DNA from: Poa pratensis
Taxonomy: Eukaryota > Streptophyta > Magnoliopsida > Poales > Poaceae
Assembly (NCBI GenBank): GCA_947311845.1
Contig: CAMZMU010000020.1
Coordinates: 43,945,819 to 44,009,818, forward strand
DNA: 64,000 nucleotides
Direction of reading: 5' to 3'
Part shown: positions 60,047-64,000 of the stretch, one piece after another
Numbering within the stretch: the stretch's first letter is position 1
Layout: every line of letters starts with the position of its first letter
The notes under the pieces: generated by a model
What the model was told of the DNA's origin: nothing
The model's input: only the letters and a program-made list of their open reading frames with translations
The model's database searches: none
Translations under genes and position numbers: made by a program

Positions 60047-60587
60047 GGACGACCACGCCGCCCTCATCAGAATGCTTGGAGGAGAGAGTGCCACGTCCCT
60101 CCAAGGACCGCCGAGGGGTTTTCCCGCCAAGACCCCTCATACCTCTCGCGTGCCCATGTCGGATCCCCTTAGCCTATAAAAGGAGGACGATGGCACCGAG
60201 GGAAAGGGACGGAACAGAAGAAGCTAGAGCTCAGGAAAGACTAGACTAGGGTTCGGAAGGTAGAGAGAGAGGTGATCTCCCCAGGGCAGGATCTGCTCTT
60301 CTTCTACCTCCGGCCGAAACTCTGCCGGGTTCACCCCAGAACACCCTTGTACACCACACCATGATGAACCTCTCAATCCAGACATGCAGGAGTAGTGCTT
60401 TTAGCCTCCGGCGGCCTGAACCTGGGTAACTCCGTGTGTCCTGCTGTGTTGTTTGCTATCTCCCTCTCGACGAAGAACTTGGCGTCCTTGCTCCTGGGTA
60501 AGGCGTCTTCCTCCTCCTTCGCGCCCCATGCCGAACCTAAAAAGGGGGTATCATCTACTCCCGGTGTCCGTCACCCGAGATACGACA
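60047..60587 (+). repeat. LTR shared by X and Z, right half
   Basis: It continues the LTR interrupted at 42206, sharing GGACG. An AGCCTATAAAAGGAGG TATA-like promoter word lies at about 60170-60185. The LTR ends CGACA at 60587, matching the TGTCG start at 41786. Confidence 0.85.
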
Positions 60588-60657
60588 TCTGGCGCGCCAG
60601 GTAGGGGTGCAAGCGCTGGATTCGTCTTCTTCGTCAACTTCAAGTTCTTCGTCAAGC

Positions 60658-62500
60658 ATGCCGCCGAGGAGGAAGATCGACGCCGCTACCTCCAAGGCCG
60701 CGTCTCCATCGTGCACTCAGGCTTTCGCCGAGCGCCGCGCTGCGGATACGCGTCAGCCTGCTCCTCCGCAGGCGCCACCTACGGAGAAGGTGGCATCGGA
60801 GAGGGCCAACACCAACAAGAACGTCGACCCTGACGATCCGGCGGCTCCTGGGCTGTCCACCGAGCCGCCCCCACGCTCTGGGGAGAAGAGCGTCAGGAAC
60901 GGCGCGGGCAGGGTCACGACGCCAAGGAGGGGCGAGATCACGTCCGCGCCAGTGGAGGTCCCCGAAGCTCCAAAAGCAAGTCCTCTAGGCACTTGCCCTC
61001 GACGCACAAGCTCGCCACGACGCTCATGTCGCTGCCAAGGCTCTCATGCAGTTCCCTCCGAGCTCTGGCGATCCCAAGGTCTACCAAGAATGGAGAGCCC
61101 GTGTGGAGGCACTCCTCGACTTCGCCGACGGCGGCCCTGAGCCCGACATTACTCGAGCTCCCACCGTCAACGGCCCCGAGGCTGGAGGGCACAAGGCGCA
61201 CGAACCGCGGGGTCAGCCCCATGGCGAGCGCCGAGGCGAGACGGAGCCTCCTCGTACCGCTCCACCGATGGCGAACCGGCTAAACCGCGATCGCGGTAAG
61301 ACCATATCCGTCGGGTCATCTACCACGCGCAACCAAGATCTTCGCCACGAGCGCAACAACCGTCTAACCGAGGATATGCGCACCAGCATCGAACGGCGTC
61401 GCGAGCGCCATCGCCGGAGGATCGGGACGACGACATCGCTGAAGGGTGCCTCGCCCTTGCCCCTGAGTTCCACCGGGTCACCTGGCCCAAGAAGTTCAAG
61501 ATCGACGTCCTCCGCTACGACGGCACTACGAACCCCCGGGACTTCCTGCAGCTCTACTCCTTAGCTGCGGCAGTCGCCGGGGCCGACGAGATGATGATGA
61601 CCAGCTGGTTCCCGCTGGCCCTGAAGGGAGATGCCCAGACATGGCTTCTCAACCTTCCCAAGTGCTCCATCCGTTCCTGGAGGACCCTGAAGGATCAGTT
61701 CCTGGGGGCTTTCCAAGGCGGGTACGAGCGCCCGGGGCTCCCAGCGACCTCCACGACTTCAAGCAACTTCCGGTGAAACTCTTCGCAAGTTCATCCAGCG
61801 CTTCACCCAGAAGATGAACACAATCCCCTGCATCAAGCAAGAGCTGGTGATCGCTTCTTTTCACCCAACGTCCGCAATACCCGGATGCGCGAGAAGTTGA
61901 GCAATCGCCGCGTCGAATCCACCTGCGAGCTCTGGGAGCTGGCGGATCGATGCGCCCGAGCTGAGGAGGGGGCTAAGTTCCCCGGGGAGGATGAACCTGA
62001 GGACAAAACCGCCCCCGCCAAGAACAAGAAGCGGGACTCTGGACCCGACAAGCGCATCTTCGTCACTGAACCCCTTCCCAAGAAGGCCAAGCCTACGGCG
62101 GCCTCGAGGGAGAAGACGGCCCATGGTGCCACATTCATCCTGACGGCAACCACCCTCTCAAGGACTGCCGCCAACTCAAGAACCTCGCCATACGAGAGCA
62201 GCGTCGGGCCGACGGGGTAAGCCTGGACGGCTGCTACAACTGTGGCGTCATTGGGCACGTCGCTCGTGACTGTCCCACAGGTCGCCAAGACGGAGGCGGC
62301 CGCGGATGGGGCCGCGGCGGTGGCCACGGGGGACGAGGAGGACGCGGCGGCCAAGGCGTCGTGAACAGAACAATCAGGAAGGCGCCTCCAACAAGGAAGC
62401 TCCGGCTCCTCAGGGAGGCGCGGCGGAAGGTTCCAGGAAGTCACCGGAGTTGTCGGGTGCATTCACGGGGGAGCCTCTCTGCCTCATCCAACGGCGCGTG
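60658..62500 (+). pseudogene. gag: gag of element Z (frameshifted)
   Basis: It starts at 60658 (MPPRRKIDA) about 50 bases after the primer site. The capsid core (LRYDGTTNPRDFLQLY, TSWFPLALKGDAQTWLLNLP, SWRTLKDQFLGAF) lies at 61505-61715. A single CX2CX4HX4C zinc knuckle (CYNCGVIGHVARDC) is at 62232-62273, followed by a Gly/Arg-rich stretch. At least three frameshifts separate these parts. Confidence 0.85.
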
Positions 62501-64000
62501 TAGGAGGCTGGTCCGGGAGCTTAACGCGGTTGCTTCTGCTCCGCCCAAGCCCCTGGAGTGGTCTGGGCAGGTCATCTCCTTCGACCCGGAGGACCATCCT
62601 GCCAGTGTGGCCGGGGTGGGAATGCTTCCTCTGATCGTATCGCCCGTCATCCACAACTACAAGGTCACCAAGATGCTGGTCGACGGAGGCTCCAGCCTCA
62701 ACCTTTTGACGGCGAAGGTGCTGTCCATTCTGCAAATTCCTTTTTCTCGCCTACAAGACACGGCGTGTTCCAAGGCGTGAATGGGAGCGTCACTCGGCCG
62801 CTGGGGAAGATCACGCTCCCTGTCACCTTCGGTGACCAGGAGAACTTCCGCACCGAGGACATCGTCTTCGACATTGCAGACACGCCACTCCCGTACAACG
62901 GTATACTTGGTCGGCCGGCTCTAGCCAAGTTCATGGCCGTCTCGCACTTCGCCTACAACATGATGAAGATCCCCGCGGTCTGGGAGTGATCACGATCAAG
63001 GCCGATGTCGACGACTACTATCTTTTGCGTTCAGAAGCTGAACCAGACGGTGGCGGCGACCTCGGACGTTCCGCAAGATGTATAGGAAGCCGATGTCGGT
63101 GCATTCTCCGGGGACGGAGGGTACCCCGGAGGCTCACATCAACTTCCTCCAAGAAGGCGTCATTTCATGAAGATCCGCAAATGACCAAGAAAGTGGCGTT
63201 GACCAGGGACGGGAGTCGATCCATCACCATCGGCGCCCGCCTCACCGACAAATAGGAAAGCGCGCTTGTCGCCTTCCTTCGGGAAAACTCTGACGTCTTC
63301 GCATGGGAAGCGTCAGGGCTACCCGGCGTACCAAGGGAGGTGATCGAGCACAACTGGCGGTCAGCAAAGACGCTCGCCCGGTAAAACAAGTTTCTACGCA
63401 GGCAAAGCAAGGAAAAACTAAAGTTCATCGTGTCCGAGGTTGACAAACTGGAAGAAGCTGGCGTCATCAGGATGGTGCCACACCCAACCTGGGTGGCCAA
63501 CCCTGTGGTGGTGCCAAAACCCATGACCTTCAAGTGGCGGCTCTGCATCGACTTCACCGACTTGAACAAGGCCTGCCCCAAGGATCCTTTCCCACTACGT
63601 ACCCCGGATCGATCTCATCGTGGATTAAACCGCGGGTGCGAGCTCCTGTTCTTCTGGATGCTTTCTCCGGGTACGACCAGATCATGATGGCAGTGGAGGA
63701 TCAGGAGAAGACGGCCTTCATCACACCCAAGGGCTGCTACTGCTACACCCGGATGCCTTTTGGCCTCCGGAACGGAGGCATACATCGACGACATCATGAT
63801 CAAGACTCGATACAAGGAGTCCCTCATTCAAGATCGCAGCATGAGACCTTCAACAACCTTCGTCGGGTCAACTTCAAGCTTAAACCCCGACATGTGCGTG
63901 TTTTGGGATCCCGTACGGCACGCTACTGGGGTTCTTAATCTCCCACCGGGGGAGTTGAGGCCAATCCCGACAAGATCAAGTCCATCGAGCGCATGGAGGC
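62501..64000 (+). pseudogene. pol: Protease and partial RT of element Z
   Basis: The protease block KMLVDGGSSLNLLT lies near 62670-62712, and PYNGILGRPALAKFMAV near 62890-62940. RT blocks follow: VVVPKPMTFKWRLCIDFTDLNKACPKDPFP (about 63505-63595), a CYTRMPFGLRN block (about 63740-63775), then directly a YIDDI catalytic block (63782-63796). The residues normally lying between the last two are missing, so a short in-RT deletion is present. Frameshifts occur near 62760, 62990 and 63595. The window ends here. Confidence 0.85.

Larger units (their letters stand above)
60588..64000 (+). mobile_element. Element Z: plus-strand Ty3/gypsy gag-pol, 5' part
   Basis: Directly after the shared LTR comes the primer-binding site TGGCGCGCCAGGTAGGGG (60590-60607), then gag, protease and RT in plus orientation. 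The element leaves the window inside RT. Frameshifts and deletions show it is not functional. The primer site and capsid resemble elements A and B. Confidence 0.9.

Overview
The window looks like nuclear DNA from a large-genome grass, most likely Triticeae-like. Three things point that way: one ICE1/SCREAM-type bHLH gene with monocot character, dense nested Ty3/gypsy elements with 0.8-4 kb LTRs, and PIF/Harbinger-like elements with GGGCATCTCCAG ends. The species cannot be fixed from sequence alone. Only one host gene looks intact. Almost everything else is transposable-element DNA, much of it stacked by nested insertion that can be read at base level from target-site duplications (TSDs). Layout, 1-4.9 kb: two related minus-strand Ty3/gypsy elements (A and B). 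A, which runs off the left edge, is inserted in the reverse transcriptase (RT) of B just after its catalytic YVDD codons. 4.9-9.6 kb: a four-exon, 524-codon ICE1/SCREAM transcription factor gene on the minus strand, with a LINE 3' scrap in intron 1. 10.2-10.9 kb: a LINE fragment. 11.4-12.2 kb: low-complexity DNA and CCGG-rich repeats. 12.4-14.3 kb: the 5' end of a copia-type element whose first ORF is a PTB-like RRM, split by a PIF/Harbinger-like element (12927-14118) that carries its own ORF and a duplicated end. 14.3-23.4 kb: mostly unassigned DNA, with two GC-rich repeat islands, a tiny LINE insertion and a third Harbinger-like element containing a long hairpin. 23.6-25.2 kb: a broken LINE ORF2 cut by a gypsy LTR. 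From 25,167 to the right edge there is one composite. Element X consists of a partial LTR, an antisense ORF resembling the plant 'putative gypsy type transposon' family, and a second LTR. That second LTR also serves as the 5' LTR of a plus-strand gag-pol (Z) running off the right edge. Element W (26787-39383, TSD CACGA) splits the antisense ORF. Element Y (42207-60046, TSD GGACG), a minus-strand chromovirus-like element with a chromodomain, splits the second LTR. W's 5' LTR received a Harbinger-like element carrying a rearranged carboxylesterase fragment, and W's 3' LTR received a poly(A)-tailed retro-insertion. Y's 3' LTR received a solo LTR of a related family in the opposite orientation (TSD GCGGG). 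Most notable: the carboxylesterase-capturing Harbinger element, whose exact empty site is preserved 8.5 kb away in the sister LTR; the RRM at the start of a copia-type element; and W, whose LTRs are nearly identical although its interior is coding-dead, so it was probably moved in trans. No element here shows a complete intact open frame.
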